The notes beneath the pieces were generated by a model that was not told the origin of the DNA, made no database searches, and was given only the letters and a program-made list of their open reading frames with translations. A stretch of DNA of 64,000 nt from Aphelocoma coerulescens (taxonomy: Eukaryota; Chordata; Aves; Passeriformes; Corvidae), in the NCBI RefSeq assembly GCF_041296385.1, contig NC_091014.1, forward strand, positions 62,318,578 through 62,382,577, given 5' to 3'. Of the stretch, positions 25,501 through 36,989 are shown one piece after another. The translations under genes were made by a program, and so were the position numbers. Each line of letters begins with the position of its first letter. The first letter of the stretch is position 1.

Positions 25501-27934
25501 ATGAAGCTACTGGCTTTTCAGATCTGAGTTTGGTCCTGACAGGATAAATAGCTCAGTTCTTCATTCCAGCATGGTATTTCTGTCCTATGTAGAAGATGTA
25601 TTTCAGAATTTATTGCAGAGCAGAAATGACAGTTTACATAAAACCTTTGAAAATACATCATGGTCTTCAGAGTATTGGTGATTCTGTGCAAATCATCAGT
25701 AAATATGCTGTTTAAGGTACCTTTGCTCTCAACCATGCAGTAGTACTACTTCAAATGAACATTAGAAAAGGGAAAATTTCTGCTCATCATTCATCCCCCT
25801 CCATGCAGATGCTTGTGCAGCCCTGGGGCTTGTGGTAGATATTGTACAATGGGCATGTCTTACATCGATCAGCCCATCGCTGCTGGCAGTTTGGTTCAGG
25901 AGCTGTCAGAGGAAATTCTTAACCATCACAGCAGAACTGGAATTCAGCCCAGATGCTGGAGACAGCTCTGAGTTTATCATAGAGTCTATAAATAATTTAT
26001 TCACACATTGTCTCATCATCCATGCACAATAGGAGGTGGGAGAGCTTCTTTTTGCCACCAGTGTAGCAGCAACTCCTTTTACAGTGCACCCATTGCACAG
26101 TGTTTGGGGGGTGCTCGCAGGAAATGTCACTTTCTGTGCTTAAACACAAAGGATGACAGGTTGGAATTGCCCATGCTTTTCCTACAGCAACCTCTCCACT
26201 CTTATGTCCCACTTTTCCAGGCAGAGGGGCCTTACACTTCTCAGCAACTGCAGAAGACTTTGTGTTGCAGAATACTGTAGTGACTGCTGAGCCTAAATGC
26301 TGTCACTAAGTTTAAACACACTTTCGTTTTGAAGCTCTGCTGCCCCGTGAGTTACTCAATGGAAGAAGGAAGCAGTCTTCATATGTAACCCCAATTCTGC
26401 CACTATTTCTCTGTGTAAGTTTCAATAGGCAACTTATACCGTGTTTTCACTGTGTTGTCTGTTAAATAGAGCTGACAGCACTTGCCTGTTTTAAAGACTT
26501 TTGGTGAGGTTAATTAGCTGATGTTTGTGCAGTGTTTTGACAAAATAAAAATGCTTTTTACAGTCTAAATGTTATTATAAGAAACTTCTGCATAAAAACC
26601 GTTTTCATTGGAAAATACCATTTTGTTGAAAGAAACATTATCCCTAAAAAGATGTTCTCTTTCTTCTAGAGGATATAACAAAACAGAAGAATGTTCCTTC
26701 CTTATGCAAGTAAAAACAATGGGGGAGGAACTGAGTGGTGTGTAGATCCTGCCTGTCTGCTCCCTGACTGACACTGGGTTCCAATCCTGTATAATGCCTA
26801 TAGCCACCCTCATCTGAAGCACTTACACAAAGAAACACCAGAGCAGTCCAGAGTGGGCAATGTGCCAGAGCAAAGCCTCAATTAATTGTATAAACGGGAT
26901 GCAAGATTAAAGTTTGCCTTCCTCGACTCTGTGTGTGTAAGATACTTGAAGAATGGGCTGGAGATATGGTTTTCTATTTATTCCATAACTGTATTTAAAA
27001 GCTGAGAAGCCTAAGTGAGCAAAACAGCATATCTTCAAATCTGTGGCAATTTGTTACAGGAATTCCCACAAATTTTTGATTTTATGATGTAGATACAGCT
27101 TATCATTTTCTTGTCCTAGTGTGGAAATGGAACAGAAATCAAAGCAAGTTATAAATGGATTTTCCACGGATACAAAGTCTGCTAAAATTTTGCCTTTGGC
27201 AACCGTGAGTGGCTAATAATAGAAATGAGCTACTTCTCTCATTTATTTTTCAAAACATAGAGGCAAAAGTTGGATTTCTTTATGCTCCTCCTACCCTCAC
27301 ACTTTCTATTTTTATCTGCTTCACTGGGACTGGAGGGAAATTATAATTTTTAGTGAAACAGGGCAACACTGCAAAGCCTGCAATGAATATTTTGACTTCT
27401 GGTTAATCTTTTCAGTTTTTTTCTGACTTCACAGAGCTCTAATAGAGATAAAAGGGGGTTGAGGTGTTAAATTTTTGTGTTTTGATTTTTAGTGAAAATT
27501 CTCACTGAAATATATATAGGAATAAGAGGAAAGTAAATTAAAAATTTTAATAATATTTCTCTGCTTCCCAAGCAGCTCTATCTCAGCTTTCCTGGCATAT
27601 AAAATTCCAAATGAAAGAAGAATGTTTTCAGCAAGGTTTGCTTCCAGCTTTTCTTCTCTACAACAAATACATTTTCAAGTGGATAAAGGCAACAAATCAA
27701 TCATACACATCTTTATTGCAGTTTTTATGGATTTTAAAGAAAATTTCTTTCCCACCAGCCTCAGAGTTCTGCTGTTTCCTGAGTCAAATACACAGGATCC
27801 TTTCTGGTTTTTCTCACAGGCTATGGCTGCTGAACTCCTTATAAGACCTGTCAGTCTCCCCCCAGTTTGTCTACAGCTTTTGTAGTAACAATACCCCAAA
27901 GACAACATCATGTTCTTGCTGAAGTCTCTGCAGA
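22561..27934. other. Intergenic or intronic, nothing recognised
   Basis: Over 5 kb of unique-looking sequence. Overlapping open frames on both strands at 23229-23774 reflect locally higher GC and carry no domain. Small simple repeats only: C9 at 24584-24592 and a TAAATAAATAAATAA-like patch near 24690. At about 26505 a GGTTAATTAGCTGA word, with a homeodomain-type core, stands in clean unique sequence. No exon supported. Confidence 0.5.
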
Positions 27935-28245
27935 ACTGCCAGGAGTTCATTAATTATTTTTATTCATACACCTCAGAATGATGGTTCCTTTCTCTATCAC
28001 AGCACCATTCTGTTGACCAGTTCAGGCTTCCTTATAAGCCCTGAATTATTTTTTTTCTGTCTAAACAGACTTTCTCCATTTCCACTCATGCATTAGTACT
28101 TCTTAAATACTGAGCACTTCTTTTATTTGAATTTTATGCTAATTTTAAACTAATATCTCCAGCTAATTCTGAATTTGAATTCCATCTTCCCAGGTGTTAG
28201 CAACCTCTTCTAACTTGTCATTCACTTCCAGTTTTGGAATCATGA
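27935..28245 (-). mobile_element. Ancient CR1/L3-type LINE relic (reverse-transcriptase end)
   Basis: On the minus strand, starting near 28240, the conceptual product runs NDKLEEVANTWEDGIQIQN then a stop and LE. This matches the segment that follows the FADD active-site box in CR1/L3 reverse transcriptases. Further down, near 27990-27960, IEKGTIILRCMNKNN resembles the later block read in these families as ANxILGCINRS. Stops and frameshifts separate the parts. The active-site aspartates themselves are not preserved. Boundaries are approximate and the family could be another CR1-clade LINE. Confidence 0.45.
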
Positions 28246-30188
28246 TGTTTCCTTGGTCATGCAACTTCTTAAAAATATGGAAGTCAGTTTTAAACATGAC
28301 CTTTCAACTCGCAGGTAACAAGCCTTCGCAGCTGGTTGTAAAGCACTTATGGTAGCCCTGATACTGAGAACTCTTTTCAAATTTTCTGTGTCCATCTGAT
28401 AAGCCATGCCATATTCTCTAGAATATTGCCATAAAGACAGGATTTTGAGTTTCTTTTTTAAAAAGGTGACTTCTGCACTTTTTAATGTAAATATTCTTCT
28501 ACCGTTTTTCATCATCTATTTGAGATTTTCTTGGAGCTTCATTTCTAGGAACATTTTCTCATTCAATTTTAGGATAAAGGTAACATTTTTTGCAGCTTCT
28601 ATTATCAGTAGTACTCCTATACTCTGAGATCAAGCAGTTAAAAAGTTGAAAAGTTAAAAACTTACTGTTTGGAAATGACTTTAAGATACATCATGTTATG
28701 GGTCAGCATCTCAGAGGCTTTGCTTCCACTGGGTTTTAGAAATTGTCTCAGTTTTATTTTAGGCCTCTCAAAAATGGTTACAGGTAAATCATTTTACAGT
28801 GGACATATTAGAGCATTATTTTCAAACATCCCTTAGGCTAAGGGTTGATTCTACACTGCTCCTCACCTTTGCAGTCATCTGCATCTTTGCAAATTCTATG
28901 TGCCCATTCTAATCCAGCAAACTTTTAGCTTGCACCCACTGAAACAAATCATTCACAGGGGAATATTGATAATGCTGTATTAGCTTCAGCAGAAAAAGTC
29001 CTCTGTTATAAACTGGCTGAGGATGCCCATCCCATTTCCTTTAAGTTTTGAAAAATAACATCTAAATCCCTCCTTGATGGGTCCAGAACCCACCTGCACT
29101 AGTAGATAATTTTATTGTACAATCTGTTTAGTTGTGAAAGCAAAATACCGAGTAATTTCTGATAATTGCTTTGCATAAAAGGAGCAAAGAACACTACCTT
29201 TTTCAGTTCTAATTGCAGTGTAGATCACCTGGTTTACTGCCTCTAGCTGAATCTCCTAATTGCTGAAATGTTTTAATTATTATGTACTTTTGAAGTGAAG
29301 ATAATATTATGACAGCTGTTTCCAATACAATGAACAGCAGTTGAACAGCATAACCACTCACTGCATGGAGCAAATCCCTTCAACGTCTTTGGGTCTCTCA
29401 TCATTCAGCTCAATCCTTCATATCATGAATAGCTCAGGGGATTTTTTTTTTCCTCTCTGCCAACTGCTGTTCTTCAGTTCCAGGAGGCAATTGCTGGTGG
29501 GATTTGCAGACAGGTATGGTCACTTTCATACAATTGACTGGCTCATTAATGCTGTCTGCTTGGGCTGCTGCTGGCGGAGTGCAGGGATGTGAAGAAGGCT
29601 GAGATTTGACATGCTGAAGGGAAAAGAGTTGTTATCCAGTGTGGATCTTGGTTAGCTTGGAGAGCTGTGTTAAAACTCACAGGCAAAACCCAGAAAGGTA
29701 TCTCTCTAATGAAAGATCTCATGGCTGTAGTTGTGAGCACTGCTTTAAATATTGATAGTGTTCAGAGAAACAGCTGTAGGCACATCAGGTTGTTTATAGC
29801 TTAAAAAAAAAAAAAAAATTACAAAGGAGTGATCTATGTCCCCTTGTGCCAAAATCTACTACATGATACAACTGTTTTTACAACTCCACTCCTGTAACTG
29901 CTGACTGCATTTTATGTTTTCTTCTAGGTGCTACTTCTCTCAGGAGCAGAAAGGTAGAAAAATGTGGAAGCTGCTGTTGTTGTAGAGCTGTTCATGGTGT
30001 GCAAGCTGTGTGGATAAGGTAAAGACCTTCTGATTTTCCCCTTAAATATAAACTAATGAATTTGTTTGATTAGCAAAAACTGTGTTTCTGGGAGAAATCT
30101 AGTCACTGAGTTAGGTGGTGAGAAAAGTCCAGCTTGATACAGCAAAGGGGCTGAACAGGCTGTGTGCTGAGTATGCTTAACCTTACAG
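28246..30188. other. Intergenic or intronic; an A16 run
   Basis: No gene recognised. A run of 16 A at 29803-29818 follows TTTATAGCTT with no recognisable retroposed sequence. A stretch near 28865-28925 faintly recalls the reverse complement of a LINE active-site region but is too weak to call. Confidence 0.5.
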
Positions 30189-30192
30189 ATGT
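30189..30192. repeat. Target-site duplication, left copy (ATGT)
   Basis: ATGT directly precedes the TG terminus of the LTR and recurs at 30656-30659. Four bases alone could be chance, but their exact placement against both termini supports the call. Confidence 0.6.
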
Positions 30193-30655
30193 TGATGCCA
30201 TGATGGTTTTTTGCCTTTTCTTTTATACCCCTGTTATACCTTTTTCACAACTTCTGTATTTTTAGTGCTTTTTGCCTACATTCTTGGACTTATTTGTCAA
30301 GCTAAGAGACAAAACATTTTAGAAGCTTCGTAGCCAGAGATCAGTGTGCCCCAGAGCCCAAGGTCCTCTCCAGAACACATTCTGTAAACCAAGATAGAAC
30401 CATCCAGGGGAAGGTTCCTTGGGGAGGGGGGCTCACTTGAGCCTCTCATTGGGGAATCTTTGATAGATATGCTAATTAGTAAAACCTATAATGTTATACT
30501 TGATCTTTTGGGGGGCATTTTTGGCAGGGTGCATTTCAATGCACATGACCTAGACGTGTGCACCTAAGGATCCTTAAAATAAATACCAAGGTAAAATCCC
30601 TTTTCCCCTTCTAACCGTGTATGACTCTTGATATTAAGACCAGGAAAAGGCATCA
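30193..30655 (+). mobile_element. Solo LTR of an avian endogenous retrovirus (ERV1-like)
   Basis: A 463-bp element with exact 7-bp inverted termini, TGATGCC at the start and GGCATCA at the end, flanked by ATGT on both sides. AATAAA at 30578-30583, 72 bases before the end, sets the plus orientation and is the expected LTR polyadenylation signal. The middle has a GGGGAATC...ATGCTAATTAG region and a GGGGGG run typical of songbird LTR sequence as I know it. A 4-bp duplication fits ERV1/gammaretrovirus-like integrases, so this element and the LTR at 10279 probably come from different lineages. No internal coding region or second LTR flanks it. The exact family name is not assigned. Confidence 0.8.
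30578..30583 (+). promoter_or_regulatory. LTR polyadenylation signal (AATAAA)
   Basis: AATAAA lies 72 bases before the 3' end of the solo LTR, within CCTTAAAATAAATACC. It defines the LTR orientation. Confidence 0.6.
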
Positions 30656-30659
30656 ATGT
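30656..30659. repeat. Target-site duplication, right copy (ATGT)
   Basis: ATGT directly follows the terminal CA of the solo LTR and matches 30189-30192. Confidence 0.6.
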
Positions 30660-33600
30660 AAATAGAACTCCTAAAACCAATCCTGACACTGGCCTATCTA
30701 CCATGTAGATATTTGAGGATTTGTTTCATTTATCAGAAATTATTATAGAAAAGATTAGTGGAAACTGCCTGGTCACTTGTTTTATATCTAGGAGTTAAGT
30801 CTGCATGTGCAGCACCTTTTCCAGCCTCCTTCCAGATTGCCTGATGTGGAATTGCTCCTTTTTTTTCTCTATAACCTGAGAACAGTGAGTGCAGTGCCAC
30901 AGAATAACACTCTAACTACCATTGCCATCATCTGAAACTTATTTTATGCTTGTACTTGAACTACAAGCCCAGAGTCAAAGCCGGTAATCTGGAAGATTGT
31001 TCCCCAAGAGATTTTTACCAGACAGTGTTTTACAAAGATGTCACTCAAAGGTCAGATACTACATAATTCTTCTCTAAACCTGTCTTTGCATATTTTTCTT
31101 ACTTTTACTAAGTACTTGCTCTGATCTAAGGGCTGCAAAGTCATAATGGCTTGCTTGTCAGTAAAGTAAAAAACACATTAAACATCATCTTTGTATTTCT
31201 TTTTTGGTGGGAGTAAACTGTCTCCAAGCAGATGAAAGGGAAAGAGGCATACAGACTCTCTGGTTTCACCCTTTCCCTAGCACCTGGAACAGGATAATAC
31301 CCTGCTCATTTCCACGGTGAAGGGGAGCTGGCTTTCCCAAACTCCCGTGCAGCAAAGAGCTTTTCTTGTTACCTGTGTCTTTTATATTGTATAAACAAAA
31401 TCATACTTGGAGTTCAGTGTTTCCAGGAAACTGGAGTAAGCAATGAAGAAAAATAGCAAATTTTGTAAAAAAAGATAGCTTTACTTTCAGAGAGTATGTT
31501 GGATTACTTCATAGTTGCCCCAGGCTAAGACTGTGTGGAAAATTGGGACCTGTGCTTTGGCTGACACATGGCAATTTATTAACCCACTGTAATTCTGCAG
31601 CATATGGGGATGAAAGGGAAAGGAACAGCACCCTGGGAGCATGTGGAGGTCACAGAAACTGGCTGAGCTGAAATTTGGTCCTACTGAGAATAAAAATTCC
31701 TGTGACCTATCTGCAACCTTCTGGATATTGATAATCCAAACCCTGTGAGCCAAGATGGACTTAATGCTCGTGTCCACACTTTCACGGTGTTTATCTTATG
31801 AGAAGGAAGGTGACACCTGGTTGTGCTGTCATGCTGCCTTCCTCCAGACACTGCCCAGTGCCCAGGCCCCACATTCGAGTGCATCACCTACAAACTGCAA
31901 CACCTGTCTTTTACTATCCTAGTATCTCTAAATTCTACTGACATTCTCTAAACCCCACAAAGTACATCTGAGAGCATTAGGGCTATGAATTTTCCCTTCA
32001 GAAGCTGGAGAAGGTGAGAAACATAAATGTCCTGGGCAGACAGAAAATAACTTGTCTGCAGAGCCTGGGGTAGAAATCAAGTTTGGGAAGTCTTGCTGCC
32101 CCCCCCACCCCCCTTACTTGATCTCACTACACTTTCACATGCTAAAAAAAATTCCCCTCAAAGGCATCAGTGGAATTTCTTCAATTGCACTATATTCATC
32201 AGCTAGCAATTTAAACAAGAAAGCTCTTGCAGAGAAAGTTATTAGGCTATGAGGGAATAGGTCAGAGGGTAAATTCTGTCAGGGAATATGTTTAGAGACT
32301 TTTTCATTACGATTATTTCTGCAGCAGATTCTTGAAATTGCCTCCCTCTACCAGATACCCAGCAGCTTGTGACCCAGATGCAACATTGCAGACCCCCAAA
32401 GGTAGACACAGAAAAACTGTCTCTGAACAAGTCCATTTTGTAGCTATTTGACAAATGTTTAATAGCCATCTAAGTAAATCAGTGATTGTTATCTACTGCT
32501 TACTAAATGAAGCCCAACTACAGATTCAAGCCTCTCGAAATGTCAACACAGAATCTTACTGACAAGATGTAGTGGTTTTCCAACGGATCCATCTATATAT
32601 TCGCTCAGAACTGCTTAGATGGAACCTTCTTTGGGGGGAAAATTACTTTCTCAAAACCAATCCTAAGAAGGGAAGTCCTGACTGCCATTTTTTAAATAGC
32701 ATTTAGTGCTGAAGCTCTGGAAAAAACTTAAGCACACTTGCTAAATTTCTACTGCTCTTTACAGGAACACAGTTGTTACCTTCTGTTAAGGGACCTCTAA
32801 CTGCAGTAAAATCTACTCTTACTGTTTACTTCACTCATTTTAGAATGCATTGCATAGGATTGTGTCCAGATGGTTTTTTGGTCTCAGTGAAAGGGACTCC
32901 ACAACCTCCCAGGACAAATTTTTCCCTTTTCTGTTGTTGTATTGGAATAAGCCATTAAGTTTGAATGAATGACATGGAAAATGCCTAATCAGACAACCTG
33001 TGAAACCCAGAAAGTAGAAAACAGCAGAGATAGGACTTACAGGCAGCAACAAATTGTAGGGAACTGAAGACCTGATTTTCCCACAGGTGCTCACACTCAA
33101 ACTCTTGGCTTCAGTTAGGGTTGTGGGTGTTAAGAGTTTCTGAAATCCATCCTCCCAAATTCACAGGTCGGGGATTGCAGCACTAGCTCAGCTCAGAATA
33201 GCTCTCAGGAGGTCTGACTCATGGTCTCTTGCTCTAATTGCCAGACATTGCAGAGTTTGCAGGGAAATTACTATTGTTATTCAGGAAGGGTGTATTCAAC
33301 TGTATATATAGATCCATATGCTTGACTAGTGTAAATTGCAGTAATTCCATTGACTTCCAACAACTGAGAATCTTATCTTTACATTTTAGTAACAATTCAC
33401 ATAAAATTCTGACTATTTGAAAGAAAATAGGCTTGCTGGTTATAGATTCATGATTCCCTCTCCCCTCATTGCTAACTGTCCAGTCCCAGCAAGTATGTAT
33501 AAATAGACTTACCATCATGCTTTCCTATTAGTACCTGCCTTTCAAACCTTTTGAAATTATTTCACAGGTATGATCACAATCCTTTCTTGATGCTGCAGCT

Positions 33601-36299
33601 AGTAATTATCACCAGGGAATAATGAGTGTATAAGCAAGGGTGATTAGGAAGGGTATTTTATTCCTTTTTTTTTTTTTTTTTAATGCTTTGTATATGGATT
33701 CACTGTTTAAAATATAAAGATGAATCTCCAAGGAGAAGAGCATTCAAGCTTATTAGGAGCACACACGTGTTCGTAGCAGTAGCTCTTTAAGCATGTGAAT
33801 TGCTGCTTGCTGTAAATGATGTCCCACCTACAGAAGTGAGGACTGATGCACTGAAGGGCATTCTGTAGGTAGAAGCCCACAAATCATAACCCCTTGTTTT
33901 TGTTTCCCATTGCACTAAAATAATACACACAGCTATTAATTGCTTATACTAAAATATGGTTGCTTCTCTTTTTTCTTGGATGCTTTTTGGTGTAGTTCCT
34001 ATTTCAATGCAACAATCCAATTGCATACTTTCCTCTAAGAGAAAAGATAGGTTATTTTGTGCAACATGAAAGTAAATGCTTAGTAATGACATAATGCAGT
34101 TCATAATGCAGTGCTTGGTCTTTGCTCAAGTTAGTCCTGGAAACTTGGGGTAAAAGACAAATTTTTAACAGCTTTCTGTAGCAATTGCAAGCATAAGAAT
34201 CTGCTCTGCAAGCACATTCTGATTAACAAATTACTGCCACTTCTTCCCTCTTCCTCACATAGGCATCTTCAGCATAGATTGTGTGGAGGGCAGATAAAGC
34301 AGCTGCAGAAGAAAAAATCCCACTCATCCCAAAGAGGCCAAATGTTGAAGTGAGGCTGCTTTCATCCTGAGTGAAAATATGGCTCAACTAGAAAGGGACC
34401 AGCATTTTTTCCACAGGGTATGGTTTTATTGCTGTTGACTTTCCCTTTTTCATGTCAACCTCAGTGTACAAGTATATCTACCCTTCTTTTTTTTATCCTC
34501 CTCTATTATACAACAAAAGGCAGGATGTACTTTGCACTGACAGTTGCTCTGAGAACTCCGCTTGCAGGTTGTTGTAGTTACAGCAAATTCAAAGCTGGAG
34601 TGCAATGTCTGCTTCTTTATTGCAGATGGAAGGACTGACTTGGAAAAATATAAAGAACAGGCTGACTTCTATGTCATAACATGCCAAACCTGAATCTGAT
34701 TCTGAGGAAAGGTAAAATACATGAGATCTGAATCTTGCTAAATCTGACCAAAAATAAATTCCTCACAATTACTTTTTGACTAACATAAAACATTTTTGTG
34801 TGTCTGTGTTAAGACTAATTCTTCTTTGAACTTTTGTTACTGGTTGTTTCACTTCATGTTAGTGATTCCTGATGAAGGAATGCAAGGACTTTTAACTCCC
34901 TCTGGAAGGACAATAAATCAAAAAGTTAGTTTAAGCAAAATTTCATAACCATCTTGTATTCTGCAAACCTTTTACCAAGTTTTTCTTATTCACAAGGTTT
35001 GGGCAAACAGCCTTATGTTTTCCAGCATTAATTAGAGCAATTCGGGCTACAACAACTGAAGCAGAGAAGGGGATATCAGTGCCTAAGTAGGACCTCTGGG
35101 CTCCAGCTACCACTCTAGAAAGCAGTGTCGCACAGGTTTTTCCATGTCTGTGAGCTGTGTGGACATGTCTCCAACATCATGCCACGTCCAAGGTGGCATG
35201 AGAGGCCAGTGGCCACCAGAATAGTTCTCAAGGTGTGTAGACATCAATTGTCACTAACCCTCCCTCCAGGGGATTGTGATGTTTCATTTTTTTCTCCCCA
35301 TCTTTCTTATCAATATGTTCTGATGCTTTTATGGCATTTGTTCTTGACCTACAGAATTTTCACTTCATTCCTGACCTCAAAGAGTTTTCTGTGAAAGGTC
35401 TCTCTGGATTTATTTTTTGACTTGTATAAGCCTTTTCCAGTCACTTCTACACCTTAATCCTGCAAGACAAAACCCTGCTTCCAGGTGTAGACAGTTTTGC
35501 TTTTATTCATTTGGGATATATTAAAATAAAAATAAATTTGGAGTTCAGTCCTTCAGCACTGGCCTGAATGCTCAAGCTCAGTATATTTGTTCTTCTCTCT
35601 TTGCTCATTATGAACCCTGTGTTCAGCCTAGCGCTACCTAACAAGCAGTCTTCAATCCCTTACACAATTCCTGAAAACTCTCACTTTAATCAAGGCATTG
35701 AGAGAGCTGTGGTCTGAAAGCAGAATAATATCTGTGCTTTCCTAAAGTTCTCCCCAGTGGTGACCTTGCTCTCTCTGTGACCTTGCAGAAGTCATTTGGA
35801 TCCATGCGTCCTTGGATTCACAAGCATTTAATTTGTGAGAAACAAGGCTGATGGCCCACAGGTATCTGTCAGGAGTGAGTGGTGAGGAGAAAATGAGACA
35901 TAACTTTATAAGACAGAGGGCACAGGGTTTTGTTTAAAGGAATAGGAAGGGGTGCCTTTCAGTCTGGTAGGGATTCGAGGCAGAGTCTAAAGTGCAGGTA
36001 AGTTTAAAAGTTCGTGTGCTACTGTACTTGCAGAGCAATTACCAAGTAGGTTTCTGCAGAAATCTCTCCTGAACCAGATACTGATCCCTGTCTTTATTCA
36101 CATGCAGAGTGATGGCATAGAGCATATGAATTGGAGGAGGGCAGCAAATTAGGGAGACCTATGAGCACAGAGAGGGCAGGTCAAAACTCAGAATATTTTT
36201 GCCTAATTGGAGAAAAACTATGATTCATGAGAGACAAATACAACCACCTGTGCTTAGGAGTAATTGTCTGCCAAAACACAGAGTGGGGAATGAGTGATT
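30660..36299. other. Intergenic or intronic, nothing recognised
   Basis: Unique-looking AT-rich sequence. Low-complexity features: an interrupted C-run (C8-A-C6) at 32099-32113, and T17 at 33665-33681. A small perfect hairpin, TCATGCCAC against GTGGCATGA with a 7-base loop, lies at 35177-35201. Open frames are short and overlap on both strands. No repeat element or exon recognised. Confidence 0.5.
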
Positions 36300-36525
36300 G
36301 GAAAATGATATTTCATTAGCCTGGGATATGGACAAGAAGCCAACCTTAATGCCAGTTAACTGTGTTGTGAAAAGGGCAAGTACTGAAAGAGAACATGTAA
36401 AAAAGAATAGATGTTACACACCACCTGAGATATTCCTTCTTTGGGTGCTTGTAAGGCATCAGTTGAGACACTGTATTCATTTGCAGGTACAGGACATGAA
36501 AAAAGAAGTGTGGGAATAAATAGCA
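36300..36525 (+). mobile_element. Ancient CR1-type LINE ORF2 piece with intact short frame
   Basis: The plus-strand frame from 36298 to 36519 (73 codons) contains two blocks in the right order and roughly the right spacing for the ORF2 region after the CR1 reverse transcriptase: DMDKKPTLMPVNCVVKRAS (compare the D-x-K ... C-A-L-A-A-K-R-A-N block) and LVRHQLRHCIHLQVQDMKKE (compare the LVRPxLEYCVQxW...KKD block). Identity is low, so the copy is old. The open frame is probably chance survival of a short stretch, not a domesticated gene. It ends where AATAAATAG follows. No other part of the element was found nearby. Confidence 0.45.
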
Positions 36526-36962
36526 TTGCTATTCTAATTGATTGAAGTGACAAAGTATGATGGATAAATTCTTAAAGAATTTCAGTTTTATTTCCTGGTA
36601 GCTAACTTGGATGCTTTCAACAATTAGAAGGTCTTGGAAGGAGGGCTGGGAATCCTCTGAATCTGCCTGCTCTGCATAATAGGCGTTTTGCACTTTTCCA
36701 AAATACGTAATTGGTAAGGTTGGGGAAAAGGGAAAATTCCACTTAAGGAACATTCACAGTCTTGTTTCAACAGAGGTGCAATTTCCCTCTAAGAGGAAAA
36801 GGGGGAGTCGTAATTTAATTTTTCAACATTTTCTTTTGATCTGTATACTACTTTTCACATCTAGAGTTAATTGGTTTAAAGTGTGATTCTGGTCTCTGGC
36901 ACCACAGGAGCTCTGTGTTTATTGTCACTCTTTAGTTCCAAGAGCAAGTTTGAAAGGGAATG
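36526..36962. other. Spacer, nothing recognised
   Basis: AT-rich unique sequence with no repeat or coding signal beyond short frames. Confidence 0.5.
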
Positions 36963-36989
36963 AACAAACAAACAAATAAATAAATAAAT
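36963..36989. repeat. Short (AAAC)n(AAAT)n simple repeat
   Basis: Three AAAC units pass directly into four AAAT units, a compound tetranucleotide microsatellite of 27 bases. Confidence 0.9.

Noticed and set aside
28865..28925. Faint reverse-complement match to a LINE active-site region (cagtcatctgcatctttgcaaattct)
   Set aside because: Only one short block matches and nothing extends it. The CR1-type relic nearby already has its own corresponding position.
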